A stretch of DNA of 64,000 nt, taken from Pseudodesulfovibrio sp. zrk46. GTDB taxonomy: Bacteria; Desulfobacterota; Desulfovibrionia; Desulfovibrionales; Desulfovibrionaceae. Positions 1 to 8,967 of the stretch are shown here, one piece after another. The stretch is taken from positions 3,285,669 through 3,349,668 of the forward strand of contig NZ_CP051216.1 in assembly GCF_012516435.1 (NCBI RefSeq). The letters are read 5' to 3'. Every line of letters begins with the position of its first letter. Position 1 is the stretch's first letter. Made by a program: the position numbers and the translations under genes. The notes under the pieces are model-generated. The model saw only the letters and a program-made list of their open reading frames with translations. It did not search any database and had not been told where the DNA came from.

Positions 1-474
<474 letters not shown>

Positions 475-1110
475 TTATTTAACTCCCTTTTTCGGGCAGA
501 TGTCGTTTAATTCGCACTCGTCACATTTTGGCTTGCGGGCAGGGCAGACCTCCCGACCAAAGAAAACGAGATAATGATTGATGTCTCCCCATGCCTCTTG
601 GGGATACAGGGGGATGAGGTCCTTTTCCACCTGATTGGGATCAGTTTTGGAAGTCAATCCCATACGGAAAGCGAGGCGTTTCACATGAGTGTCTACGGCA
701 ATGCCTTCATTTATGTTGAAGGCGTTGGCCAGAACGATGCTTGCCGTTTTACGGGCTACGCCGCCCAAAGTAATCAATTCGGCCATGGATTTTGGCACTT
801 CACCATCATACACTTCCATGATGCGGTTTGCAGCTGCCTTAATATTTTTAGCCTTGTTGCGGAAGAATCCGGTGGAACGAACCACTTCTTCAATTTGGGT
901 GACGTCGGCATCAGCCGCGTCTTTAATAGAGGGCCAGCGCTCGAAAAAGACCGGGGTTACCATATTGACCCTTTCATCCGTACATTGCGCGGACAGGGCG
1001 GTTGCCACCAAAAGTTCCCAAGGTGTGGACCAGGTTAAGGCCGGTTCCGGGAAGGGATATCGTTTTGCCAAACGATCGTAGATTTCGATAGCGCGTTCTT
1101 TCTTTTTCAT
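475..1110 (-). CDS. nth: endonuclease III (DNA glycosylase/AP lyase)
   Basis: This base-excision repair enzyme removes oxidised pyrimidines and nicks the abasic site. The protein has 211 aa, the usual family length. The helix-hairpin-helix LGGVARKTASIVL contains the Schiff-base Lys at about residue 121, and VDTHVKR supplies the catalytic Asp at about 140. The C-terminus has a complete [4Fe-4S] motif, C-x6-C-x2-C-x5-C, at residues 189-205. A GGAGAG ribosome site sits just before the ATG. It is followed directly by tgt on the same strand. Confidence 0.96.
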   Translation of the reverse strand: MKKKERAIEIYDRLAKRYPFPEPALTWSTPWELLVATALSAQCTDERVNMVTPVFFERWPSIKDAADADVTQIEEVVRSTGFFRNKAKNIKAAANRIMEVYDGEVPKSMAELITLGGVARKTASIVLANAFNINEGIAVDTHVKRLAFRMGLTSKTDPNQVEKDLIPLYPQEAWGDINHYLVFFGREVCPARKPKCDECELNDICPKKGVK

Positions 1111-1243
1111 ATTCTCTCCAAAGTGTGCGGGCTTTGGTTAGCACCACTCAGATAGAGTCTCAAGTCACAAATATTCTGGATAGTCGTTGCGTTGGTCATG
1201 GAAGCATGTATCATTTCCATATTGATTATCAAGGAGAGATATC

Positions 1244-1558
1244 ATGACGAAAATGTTCGTGTATATGACGTGTGAAACTGAAAAGGAAGCTGAATGCATC
1301 GGAACCGTCTTGGTTGAACGTCGCTTGGCTGCATGTATCAATATTATTTATGGTATGAAAACTATGTATTGGTGGGAGGGCAAAGTGGAGACGGCTAACG
1401 AGGTCGTACTTATTGCCAAGACCAAGTCGAGCCTAGTCGGCGAGTTGACTGAAGCAGTAAAGGCAATTCACAGCTATGACGTCCCTTGCATAGCCGCTTT
1501 GCCCATACAGGGCGGGAATCCAGATTTTCTTGCTTGGATCGTGCAGGAGACAAAGTAG
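1244..1558 (+). CDS. cutA: divalent-cation tolerance protein CutA
   Basis: A 104-aa protein matching CutA1, a small trimeric PII-like cytoplasmic protein linked to copper and other divalent metals; its precise biochemical role remains unsettled in the family. Recognisable segments are ERRLAACINI near residue 30, YWWEGKVETANEVVLIAKT in the middle and HSYDVPCIAALPI near the C-terminus. A strong AAGGAG site precedes the ATG. It lies about 80 bases before the three-kinase cluster and may share its transcript, but no functional link is evident. Confidence 0.93.
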   Translation: MTKMFVYMTCETEKEAECIGTVLVERRLAACINIIYGMKTMYWWEGKVETANEVVLIAKTKSSLVGELTEAVKAIHSYDVPCIAALPIQGGNPDFLAWIVQETK

Positions 1559-1636
1559 CTGTAGCAGGTTCCGTTGACTCTAAAGGCGCAACCCTTTACT
1601 CTCACGGCCAATAAAACGGAATCTTCAGGAGGAAGA

Positions 1637-2569
1637 ATGCAAATCTATATTTCTGGGTCTCTTGCCTTTGATCGCATCATGACCTTTCCCGACAAATTTT
1701 CCAACCATATCCTTCCGGATAAAATTCATATTTTGAATGTTTGCTTCTTAGTGGATGGCATGTCCGAACGCTTTGGCGGTACGGGTGGTAACATTGCTTA
1801 TAATTTGGCCTTGCTGGGCGAAAAGCCTATTTTGCTTAGTCAGGTCGGTAAAGATTTCGCATCGTATGATACTTGGCTGCAGAAACACGGTATCACCGTC
1901 GAAGGAATCCGTACCGTTGAACAGGAATTCACAGCTGGGGCCTACATCACTACTGATCAGTCGGATAACCAGATTACCGGTTTCAATCCTGGTGCGATGA
2001 AGTATCCCAGTCAGTATGATATGGAGAAGGTGGATAAGGCAGAGGGATTGGGTATCATCTCTCCCGGCAACCTGAACGATATGATGGACCACCCTAAGTA
2101 TTATCGCGAAAATAGCATTCCATTTATATTTGATCCGGGTCAGCAGATCCCTGCATTTTCTGGTGAGCAACTTGCCGAAGCATTTGAAGGTGCTGAAATT
2201 CTAATTACAAATGACTATGAACTGGAAATGGTCATGAAATCTACAGGGCTTTCTAAGGACGACATTGTAGATCGAGTTTCTTACCTGATTACTACTTTGG
2301 GGGAAGAAGGATCCATTGTGAACAGTAAAGGCGAAGAGACCATGGTTGCCCCCTGTCCGGTTTCCGAAGTTGCTGACCCCACCGGGGCTGGCGATGCCTA
2401 TCGTTCGGGTTTACTGAAGGGGCTTTCGATGGGCAAGACCGTTGCTGAAGCCGCCAAACTGGGGTCCGTGTGTGCAGCGTACGCAGTTGAGTGTAAGGGG
2501 ACGCAGGAGCACTCTTTCACCATTGAAGAGTTCACAAACCGTTACGAGGCGACTTTCGGCTCTATGTAG
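1637..2569 (+). CDS. PfkB-family kinase, adenosine-kinase-like
   Basis: A ribokinase-superfamily sugar/nucleoside kinase of 310 aa from the ATG at 1637. I chose this start because AGGAGG lies 4 bases upstream; an in-frame extension to 1574 lacks a ribosome site. The N-terminus (GSLAFDRIMTFPDKF, then FGGTGGNIAYNLALLG) closely resembles bacterial adenosine kinases such as mycobacterial AdoK. The PfkB C-terminal signature DPTGAGDA at residues 247-254 has the catalytic base Asp at 253. AMP formation from adenosine is the likely reaction; another nucleoside or sugar substrate is possible. It is the first of three successive kinase-type genes. Confidence 0.85.
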   Translation: MQIYISGSLAFDRIMTFPDKFSNHILPDKIHILNVCFLVDGMSERFGGTGGNIAYNLALLGEKPILLSQVGKDFASYDTWLQKHGITVEGIRTVEQEFTAGAYITTDQSDNQITGFNPGAMKYPSQYDMEKVDKAEGLGIISPGNLNDMMDHPKYYRENSIPFIFDPGQQIPAFSGEQLAEAFEGAEILITNDYELEMVMKSTGLSKDDIVDRVSYLITTLGEEGSIVNSKGEETMVAPCPVSEVADPTGAGDAYRSGLLKGLSMGKTVAEAAKLGSVCAAYAVECKGTQEHSFTIEEFTNRYEATFGSM

Positions 2570-2601
2570 TACGATTACCATACTCGCCAAGGAGGCGCGT
2601 C

Positions 2602-3684
2602 ATGATCGAATTGAGGATCGAATCCATAAAGGCATATCTTAAGCGTGCTTTCGGACATGACGCACAACTCTTGGGAGTGGGGGATATTGGCAATCTTGAT
2701 GAGCAGGGGATGAAGGGCTTCGGCTACGGAAAACCTCTGCTCATTAATTTTGAAGTAGGGGGCAAAGAGCGAGAAGCTGTCATCTCTATTATGAAAGGGG
2801 ATAAATACGGTCATCAGTTTTACTGGGATCGTGCAGCTGTTCTCATGTTTCAGTATGAGACTTCAGCCCGTATGGAATGCCATGTGCGCCCACTAGGACT
2901 GGGGTACGTGGACGGTGATGACCAATTAATTCCGGTTCAGACTGCCAAGGAATTTTTTATCGTTAATGAAAAGCTTGAAGGACACGACTATTTTCTCAAT
3001 TTAGAGCGTATCCGGAAGAAAGGTCTTCTGGACATTGATATAGACACTTCGCGCAACTTTGCCCGTTGGCTTGCAAATGTTCACAGCGCCAAGAATGATG
3101 ACCCTCATCTTTATTTTAGGCGTATTCGAAATTTGATTGGTTCCAGTGAGTGCATATTAGGGCTTATTGATGAGGCTTATCCTCATCCATTCTCTTTTTT
3201 TTCTGATCAGCGTTTTGTCGCGGTGGAAAAAAGGCTTATTGATTGGCGATGGAAGCTCAAGGAGTATTCTCACCGATTGAGTGCGGTTCATGGTGATTTT
3301 CATCCGTGGAACGTACTGGTGACCGAAGATGGCGATTTCTCAGTTTTGGACCGGAGTCGAGGCGAGTGGGGAGAGCCTGGTGGCGATCTGGCCAGTATGG
3401 CGGTCAATTACTTGCTGTGGAGTCTTTATCAACAAGATCGGCTGGCTGGTCCATTTGAGACTCTTTATAAAGTTTATTTCGAAGAATATCTCGAATGCAC
3501 TGGGGATACAGAGGTGCTTGAAGTCATTGGCCCGTTCTTTGTTTTCAGAGGACTCGTCATCGCTTCGCCAGAATGGTACCCCGATCATCCTGAGTCAGTG
3601 CGGAAGCGGCTATTCAATTTCATTGTCAATGTTCTTGAAGACGATGTTTTCGACTGGCAGAACATTAACCGTTACATGGAGTAA
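2602..3684 (+). CDS. aminoglycoside-phosphotransferase-fold kinase, substrate unknown
   Basis: A 360-aa protein of the APH/choline-kinase fold. The catalytic Brenner motif HGDFHPWN starts at residue 230 (catalytic Asp 232), and the metal-binding Asp follows in VLDRSRGEWGEPGGDLA at about 250. The kinase core therefore looks intact. AAGGAGG lies 6 bases before the ATG. It sits between an adenosine-kinase-like gene and an APS-kinase-like gene, 3 bases from the latter, which argues for a shared pathway rather than antibiotic resistance. The fold phosphorylates many small alcohols, so the substrate cannot be named from sequence. Confidence 0.82.
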   Translation: MIELRIESIKAYLKRAFGHDAQLLGVGDIGNLDEQGMKGFGYGKPLLINFEVGGKEREAVISIMKGDKYGHQFYWDRAAVLMFQYETSARMECHVRPLGLGYVDGDDQLIPVQTAKEFFIVNEKLEGHDYFLNLERIRKKGLLDIDIDTSRNFARWLANVHSAKNDDPHLYFRRIRNLIGSSECILGLIDEAYPHPFSFFSDQRFVAVEKRLIDWRWKLKEYSHRLSAVHGDFHPWNVLVTEDGDFSVLDRSRGEWGEPGGDLASMAVNYLLWSLYQQDRLAGPFETLYKVYFEEYLECTGDTEVLEVIGPFFVFRGLVIASPEWYPDHPESVRKRLFNFIVNVLEDDVFDWQNINRYME

Positions 3685-3687
3685 CCA

Positions 3688-4272
3688 ATGGTCTTTGGCA
3701 AGAATGCATGGGCCATTTGGGTCGTTGGCTTGCCGGGAAGTGGCAAGTCATCGCTCGTTCGTGGGATAGCTGACCATCTTAAAGCCAAAGGAATTACGGT
3801 GACAATCCTTGCTATGGATAGGCGGCGCAAAACGTACTTCCCTGAACCAACATATTCTGCTCGCGAGAGAGAGGAAGCCTATGCCCTGCTTGCTGATGAG
3901 GCAGCCTCATTGGTGAAGCAGGGCGAATGCGTTATCATTGACGGTTCAGCTTATAGAAAGGCTATGCGAGATAGGGCGAGATGTCAGATTTCAAGGTTTG
4001 CGGAAATCTATATTTATTGCGATTTGGAGGAGGCTGTACGTCGTGAATCGCTTCGGCCAAATGGGGAAGTTCTGGCTGGATTGTATCATAAGGCATTGGA
4101 ACGAAAAAAAACTGGTCAGGTGTGGCCTGGCCTAGGAGAAGTCATCGGGGTTGATGTTCCATTTGAGGAAAATTCTGATGCGGAACTGGTTATCGATAGC
4201 ACACGGCTTTCACAAGAAGAAACATTGGGAAAAGCCTTGCACTTTCTGGACAGCTGGCTATCCGATGCTTAG
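3688..4272 (+). CDS. adenylylsulfate-kinase-like P-loop protein
   Basis: A 194-aa P-loop kinase most like APS kinase (CysC). Walker A is GLPGSGKSS at residues 14-22, and the C-terminal half keeps a CysC-like layout (YIYCDLEEAVRRE, then GVDVPFEE in place of GIDSPYE). The APS-binding loop is altered: the usual LDGDNVR is LAMDRRRK here, and the FISPYR element reads IIDGSAYRKAMRD. Dissimilatory sulfate reducers use APS directly and do not generally need PAPS, so the substrate may differ from APS. The start is 3 bases after the preceding kinase, indicating one operon. Confidence 0.8.
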   Translation: MVFGKNAWAIWVVGLPGSGKSSLVRGIADHLKAKGITVTILAMDRRRKTYFPEPTYSAREREEAYALLADEAASLVKQGECVIIDGSAYRKAMRDRARCQISRFAEIYIYCDLEEAVRRESLRPNGEVLAGLYHKALERKKTGQVWPGLGEVIGVDVPFEENSDAELVIDSTRLSQEETLGKALHFLDSWLSDA

Positions 4273-4345
4273 TTCAGCGGTGTAGCTGGATACTAAGTAA
4301 ACAAAACCTTCAACTGCCCGTGTATCAGGGTAGGACAATGACTAT

Positions 4346-5695
4346 ATGAAATTTCACATCACCACCTTTGGGTGTCAAATGAACGTGCACGATTCTGATT
4401 GGCTTACCCGCGCTCTAGAGAGTCGCGGCTGGGAAGCTGCAGACGAGGATGAGGCACAAGTATATGTTCTAAATACTTGCTCTGTGCGCGATAAACCGGA
4501 ACAGAAGGTGTACAGTGAGTTGGGACGCATTGCAGCGCATTTAAGGCGTGATGAAGACGTCTTCGCTGCTGTCGGCGGTTGTGTGGCTCAGCAGGTGGGC
4601 CGCGGTTTTTTTGAACGTTTTCCCTTTGTAAAACTGGTCTTTGGTTCTGATGGTATTGCCAATGCCCCCAACGCATTGGAGCGTATCGCAGAGGGTAGCG
4701 ATGAACGAGTGGCCCTGCTTGATTTTGTGTCCATCTACGAAGAGCGCGAGAATCCGGAAGAGCGCACTGTGACTCTTTCTGAGAATCGACAGGCTTTTGT
4801 CAACATCATGCAGGGGTGCGATAACTTTTGCTCTTATTGCATTGTACCTTACACTCGTGGTCGCCAGAAATCTCGTCATCCAGATGCCGTAGTTGAGGAG
4901 TGCCGTGCGTTAGTTGAATCAGGAGTGCGTGAGGTCACTCTCCTTGGCCAGAACGTCAACAGCTTTGGGATGGACAAGGGAGGGGTAGGTGTCAGCTTCG
5001 CGGACTTGTTGTATCGTGTGGCAGCATTGGATGGACTGGAGCGACTTCGTTTCACAACATCTCACCCCAAGGATATTGCTCCAGAAGTCATCAAAGCCTT
5101 TGGTGAACTGACCAACTTGTGTCCATCGCTCCATCTGCCGCTTCAAGCTGGTTCGGATTCTATACTCAAGGCCATGCGTCGCAAATATAACACCAAGCGC
5201 TATCTTGAAATTGTGGACGCTCTCAAAGAAGCTCGGCCTGACATTGCATTGACTACAGACCTCATTGTCGGTTTTCCTGGGGAGACTGAAGAAGATTTCC
5301 AACAGACTTTGGAAATGGTGGAGCGAGTGGGATATGAATCCAGTTTTTCATTTAAGTACTCCGACCGTCCCGGGGTTGCTGCGGTGAATATGGAACCTAA
5401 AGTGGACCCACAGGAGGCATCAGAAAGATTGATGCGCTTGCAGACTTTACAAAATAATATTACTAGAAAATGTCTAAAGAATTTAGAATCTCGGGAAACT
5501 GTGGCTTTTGTTGAGGGACTCAGCCGTAAACAAGATGAAAGCGGAACTTGGTGGAAGGGACGTGATCCTGCCGGGCGCATCATTAATTTTTCGATGTCCG
5601 AGATCAATGGACTTGTCGGTATGATGGTGCCTGTACGCATCACCGAAGCCAAGAAACATTCGCTGGTTGGTGAAAGGATTGGTACGCCGTGGTAA
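4346..5695 (+). CDS. miaB: tRNA-2-methylthio-N6-dimethylallyladenosine synthase
   Basis: A radical-SAM methylthiotransferase that adds the ms2 group to i6A37 in tRNAs reading UNN codons. The length is 449 aa. The N-terminal UPF0004 domain supplies Cys 10, Cys 45 and Cys 79 for the auxiliary cluster. The radical-SAM motif C-x3-C-x2-C is at 158-165 within QGCDNFCSYCIVPYTRG, and a C-terminal TRAM region follows. The 3' end overlaps the next gene by 7 bases, implying coupling. Confidence 0.97.
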   Translation: MKFHITTFGCQMNVHDSDWLTRALESRGWEAADEDEAQVYVLNTCSVRDKPEQKVYSELGRIAAHLRRDEDVFAAVGGCVAQQVGRGFFERFPFVKLVFGSDGIANAPNALERIAEGSDERVALLDFVSIYEERENPEERTVTLSENRQAFVNIMQGCDNFCSYCIVPYTRGRQKSRHPDAVVEECRALVESGVREVTLLGQNVNSFGMDKGGVGVSFADLLYRVAALDGLERLRFTTSHPKDIAPEVIKAFGELTNLCPSLHLPLQAGSDSILKAMRRKYNTKRYLEIVDALKEARPDIALTTDLIVGFPGETEEDFQQTLEMVERVGYESSFSFKYSDRPGVAAVNMEPKVDPQEASERLMRLQTLQNNITRKCLKNLESRETVAFVEGLSRKQDESGTWWKGRDPAGRIINFSMSEINGLVGMMVPVRITEAKKHSLVGERIGTPW

Positions 5696-6180
5696 AAGTC
5701 GAGATTTTTGGTATGGCGATGGATGAACAAAATAAATCGCCTATCATAGTCCTCAAGGATGAGCAGGATCGAGCCATACCTATTTGGATTGGAGCCATGG
5801 AGGCCATGTCCATTTCAATGGCTCTGAACAATACCCCATTCCCTCGTCCAATGACTCACGATCTGTTGCTTAATAGCATTCATGATATGGGTGGCAAGGT
5901 GACGCGTATTGAGGTGACTGATATTGAGGATGGCACTTTCTTTGCCGAGATCGTCGTTTCAACTGAGGGTAAGACTATTCGATTGGACAGTCGTCCTTCA
6001 GATGCGATTGCTTTGGCTGTTCGTGCAGAATGCGCCATATATGTCGGTGGCTCTGTCTTTGAAAAGGCAGGGGCTCCAATTATTGAAGATGCCGAAACTG
6101 TTATCAAGACCCAGGATTCCGATAAGTGGATGGATGAACTGAACAAGCTATCTGAAGATGATACAAAATATAAAATGTAG
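5689..6180 (+). CDS. bifunctional nuclease family (DUF151) protein
   Basis: A 163-aa DUF151/BFN-domain protein. Typical segments are PIIVLKDEQDRAIPIWIG near the N-terminus, RPMTHDLLLNSI in the middle and RPSDAIALAVRAECAIYV towards the C-terminus. Plant and some bacterial members have RNase/DNase activity; the role in this lineage is not established. Translation begins with GTG inside the last codons of miaB, so expression is likely coupled to that gene. The gene pair is typical of this lineage in my recollection, but I cannot verify that here. Confidence 0.88.
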   Translation: MVKVEIFGMAMDEQNKSPIIVLKDEQDRAIPIWIGAMEAMSISMALNNTPFPRPMTHDLLLNSIHDMGGKVTRIEVTDIEDGTFFAEIVVSTEGKTIRLDSRPSDAIALAVRAECAIYVGGSVFEKAGAPIIEDAETVIKTQDSDKWMDELNKLSEDDTKYKM

Positions 6181-6186
6181 GCTACA

Positions 6187-6837
6187 ATGATCGATCTGCA
6201 CACCCATAGTGTTTTTAGTGATGGGGAGCTCATCCCTGCTGAACTCGTTCGCCGCGCAGAAGTTGCGGGTTACAAGGCTATTTGCATTACTGATCATGCA
6301 GATGAGTCTAATATGTATCATTCTTTGGACAATGTTCTCCGTTTCGTCAAGAAACATGGACATTTCTATGATATCAATGTGCTTGCAGGTGTAGAGTTGA
6401 CCCATATTCCCCCCGCTTTAATTAGCGAGATGGTCGGTAAAGCTCGAGAGGCCGGGGCACAAGTGGTTGTTATGCATGGCGAGACACCTGTTGAACCTGT
6501 CGCACCCGGAACCAATCTAGCAGCAATTGAGGCTGGTGTAGACGTATTGGCTCATCCCGGCATGATTACAGATGAAGAGGTGGCCCTTGCTGTAGAAAAA
6601 AAGGTGGCTCTTGAGATCACAACACGTGGCGGCCATAGTTATACCAACGGTCATGTTGTGGCCTTAGCCCGTAAACATGGGGCAAAACTAGTCGTAAACA
6701 ACGATGCTCATGCTCCTCGTGACCTAATAGGACAAGATTTGCGTAAAACAATTGCTCTTGGTGCTGGTTTAACACTTGAGGAATATCGTCAGACTGAAGC
6801 CAATGCCTGGGAAATCGTGCAGCGGTGTATGAAATAG
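6187..6837 (+). CDS. PHP-domain metal-dependent phosphoesterase
   Basis: A 216-aa PHP protein opening with the metal-binding motif IDLHTHSVFSDG, followed by ITDHAD at about residue 37 and a further His cluster (LAHPGM, GGHSYTNGH, VNNDAHAP). This arrangement fits the histidinol-phosphatase-like PHP family. The start is 6 bases after the DUF151 gene, so miaB, DUF151 and PHP look like one transcript. The substrate is not defined by sequence; histidinol phosphate is one option, nucleotide or nucleic-acid ends are others. Confidence 0.85.
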   Translation: MIDLHTHSVFSDGELIPAELVRRAEVAGYKAICITDHADESNMYHSLDNVLRFVKKHGHFYDINVLAGVELTHIPPALISEMVGKAREAGAQVVVMHGETPVEPVAPGTNLAAIEAGVDVLAHPGMITDEEVALAVEKKVALEITTRGGHSYTNGHVVALARKHGAKLVVNNDAHAPRDLIGQDLRKTIALGAGLTLEEYRQTEANAWEIVQRCMK

Positions 6838-6864
6838 GGCAATTGTCGAAGAATCAATTAGTAA

Positions 6865-6892
6865 AAAGCCGTAGCCAGAATGGTGCGGCTTT
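6865..6892 (+). terminator. possible hairpin terminator ahead of the tol operon
   Basis: AAAGCCG at 6865-6871 pairs with CGGCTTT at 6886-6892, with an additional short CCA/TGG pairing inside. The T-run after it is poor (CTTCACAA), so it may be a weak terminator or only a leader hairpin between the PHP gene and tolQ. Confidence 0.45.
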
Positions 6893-6940
6893 CTTCACAA
6901 ATAGAGGGCATTTTCAGCCCAAACAATAACGGGTGATCAA

Positions 6941-7648
6941 ATGAATTTTTTGCCTGACAGCAATATCCTTACACTTCTGATGGGAGCCACTCTAGCCGTA
7001 AAAATGGTCATGATTTTTTTGGCTTTAATGTCTATTTGGAGTTGGACCATTATCTTTTTTAAGTTTTTTACGATTGGCACTGCGCGAAAAAAGGTCATTA
7101 GAGGGTATGATGTCTTTATGGATGCCGAAGACCTTACATCGGGCCTCAAGGCACTTGGTTCCAAGGATCAATCACCTTTGGCTCGAGTCTCAACCCTAGC
7201 GGTGCATGAATTTCGTCTATTGGAAAAGGCTGATGTTAATCGTGAACGAAAGCGGTTACTGGTTAAAGATACACTTCGTCGTGTATTGAAACAGGGAATT
7301 TCAAAAGAAATGCGTGGGTTAACTCGTAACTTGCCATTTCTTGCCACTTGCGCCAATGCGGCCCCGTTTATCGGCCTCTTTGGCACTGTGTGGGGTATTA
7401 TGCACTCATTCCATTCAATCGGATTGGCGCAGTCTGCTGCACTTGCGACTGTTGCCCCTGGAATATCTGAAGCCCTTATTGCCACTGCTATTGGTCTCTT
7501 AGTCGCTATCCCGGCCACCATTTTTTACAACTATTTCCTTGGTAAGCTCAATGAGGTCGAGTCCGGTATGGTTGATTTTGCCGGAGCGTTTTTAAATCGC
7601 GCTGAGCGTGAGATTGCTTGGGCTTCCAAAGGCGAAAAAAAAGCGTAG
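6941..7648 (+). CDS. tolQ: Tol-Pal system proton channel subunit TolQ
   Basis: A 235-aa MotA/TolQ/ExbB-family inner-membrane protein. A first membrane segment lies near residues 15-40, and a long cytoplasmic part is followed by the diagnostic block (FLATCANAAPFIGLFGTVWG, then VAPGISEALIATAIGLLVAIP) forming two further segments. With TolR it conducts protons to energise TolA. It begins the gene order tolQ-tolR-tolA-tolB-pal, which fixes its identity against ExbB. Confidence 0.95.
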   Translation: MNFLPDSNILTLLMGATLAVKMVMIFLALMSIWSWTIIFFKFFTIGTARKKVIRGYDVFMDAEDLTSGLKALGSKDQSPLARVSTLAVHEFRLLEKADVNRERKRLLVKDTLRRVLKQGISKEMRGLTRNLPFLATCANAAPFIGLFGTVWGIMHSFHSIGLAQSAALATVAPGISEALIATAIGLLVAIPATIFYNYFLGKLNEVESGMVDFAGAFLNRAEREIAWASKGEKKA

Positions 7649-7657
7649 GGGGCCGCT

Positions 7658-8074
7658 ATGGCTATTAAGACTGGTGGCGGCTTTCTCAATGAGATCAATG
7701 TGACGCCTTTTGTAGATGTCATGCTTGTACTTTTAATCATTTTTATGGTTACGGCTCCGCTTATGACACAGGGGGTAGAAGTTGATTTACCCACGACTCG
7801 AACAGTTAAGAATTTACCACAAGATTCTGAGCATTTAGTTTTATCAATTAAGAAGAGCGGAGAGCTCTTTCTTGACGAATATGAAGTCGGCTTAGGAGAA
7901 CTTGAAGATCACTTGAAGCGCCTTGTTTCAAAACAAAAGAAGCAGCTTTTCATGCGTGCCGATAAAGAAGTTCCTTATGGCACTGTGGTTCAAGTAATGG
8001 GAGAGATTAAGGCGTCTGGTATTGATCGTCTTGGTATTGTCGCAGAGCAGACTAAAAATGAAAATACAAAGTAA
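7658..8074 (+). CDS. tolR: Tol-Pal system protein TolR
   Basis: A 138-aa ExbD/TolR protein. One membrane helix follows the start, with the conserved proton-carrying Asp in INVTPFVDVMLVLLIIFMV at about residue 21. The periplasmic domain includes LPTT and ends in a short amphipathic part. The start is 9 bases after tolQ with a GGGGGCC-type ribosome site. It is the stator partner of TolQ. Confidence 0.95.
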   Translation: MAIKTGGGFLNEINVTPFVDVMLVLLIIFMVTAPLMTQGVEVDLPTTRTVKNLPQDSEHLVLSIKKSGELFLDEYEVGLGELEDHLKRLVSKQKKQLFMRADKEVPYGTVVQVMGEIKASGIDRLGIVAEQTKNENTK

Positions 8075-8095
8075 TCCCAAAGGGACCCGATTGTT

Positions 8096-8962
8096 ATGCG
8101 GCTAAGCTTGGGCTTATTTCTTTCTCTTCTCCTTCATGTGGGATTTCTGGCGTATGCACTTTTTTGGGCATCTACGACAGATGTGCGCGTTAATATGGAC
8201 CGCCCTGTGTATACTGTAGATTTGTTGTCTCTGGCTCCACCTCCCACTCCTGCACCGGTAGTAGAGGCGCCAACTAAAGAAATTCCTGCCGAGCCTCAGG
8301 CTCCAGTGGTCGAGGCAACATCTGAACCCGTGTCAGAAGTTAAGGAAGCCCCCGTAGTAGAAGCCAAGTCTGAGCCCAAAATCGAACCCAAGGAAGAAAA
8401 AATCAGCCCTAAAAAGGTTGAAAAAAAGGTCGTGAAAAAGAAAGAAGAAAAGCCTAAACCAAAACCTAAGCCTCAAAAGACGGCTGAGCAGTTAAAAATG
8501 GAAGCTCTTGCAGCAGCCAAAGCTACTGTAAAAAAACAGGAGCGTAAGAAGCAAAAGGCTCTTCAGGACGAATTGGCTGCTTTAAAAAAAGAGGCGGGGG
8601 CCAAAACATACTCTCATGGCGGACAAGATGAGGGTGTTGAGGGCGGGCAACAGGGTGGTTTTAAAGGCGGTGTTGGTTCAGGGTTGTCTGAAGTCTACGC
8701 ATTGATTGTAGGGACTGCGATTAAGAAAAATTGGCGTTATCCTACCTTTGCAGGAGAAGCAAACCTCATAACTACTGTAGAAATCGTCCTTGATAAAGAA
8801 GGCAAAATTTTATCATCGAAAATTCTAGCCCCATCAGGAAATGGCGAGTTTGATAATTCGACATTAAGGGCTATTCGTGAAACGGAATATGTAGAGCGAC
8901 CTAGGACAGATCGTGATCGTATTCTACGCATCAATTTTAACAGTCAGGAACTCTCAGAGTAA
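8096..8962 (+). CDS. tolA: TolA/TonB-type periplasm-spanning protein
   Basis: A 288-aa protein in the TolA position. One N-terminal membrane anchor (residues 1-24) is followed by a Pro/Glu/Ala-rich stretch (about 45-105), a Lys-rich and probably helical stretch with KKVEKKVVKKKEEKPKPKPK, a Gly-rich hinge, and a C-terminal TonB/TolA domain with IKKNWRYPTF near residue 205. It should span the periplasm and couple TolQR to TolB/Pal. Sequence alone cannot separate TolA from TonB, but the operon position decides for TolA. Confidence 0.9.
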   Translation: MRLSLGLFLSLLLHVGFLAYALFWASTTDVRVNMDRPVYTVDLLSLAPPPTPAPVVEAPTKEIPAEPQAPVVEATSEPVSEVKEAPVVEAKSEPKIEPKEEKISPKKVEKKVVKKKEEKPKPKPKPQKTAEQLKMEALAAAKATVKKQERKKQKALQDELAALKKEAGAKTYSHGGQDEGVEGGQQGGFKGGVGSGLSEVYALIVGTAIKKNWRYPTFAGEANLITTVEIVLDKEGKILSSKILAPSGNGEFDNSTLRAIRETEYVERPRTDRDRILRINFNSQELSE

Positions 8963-8967
8963 ACTGT

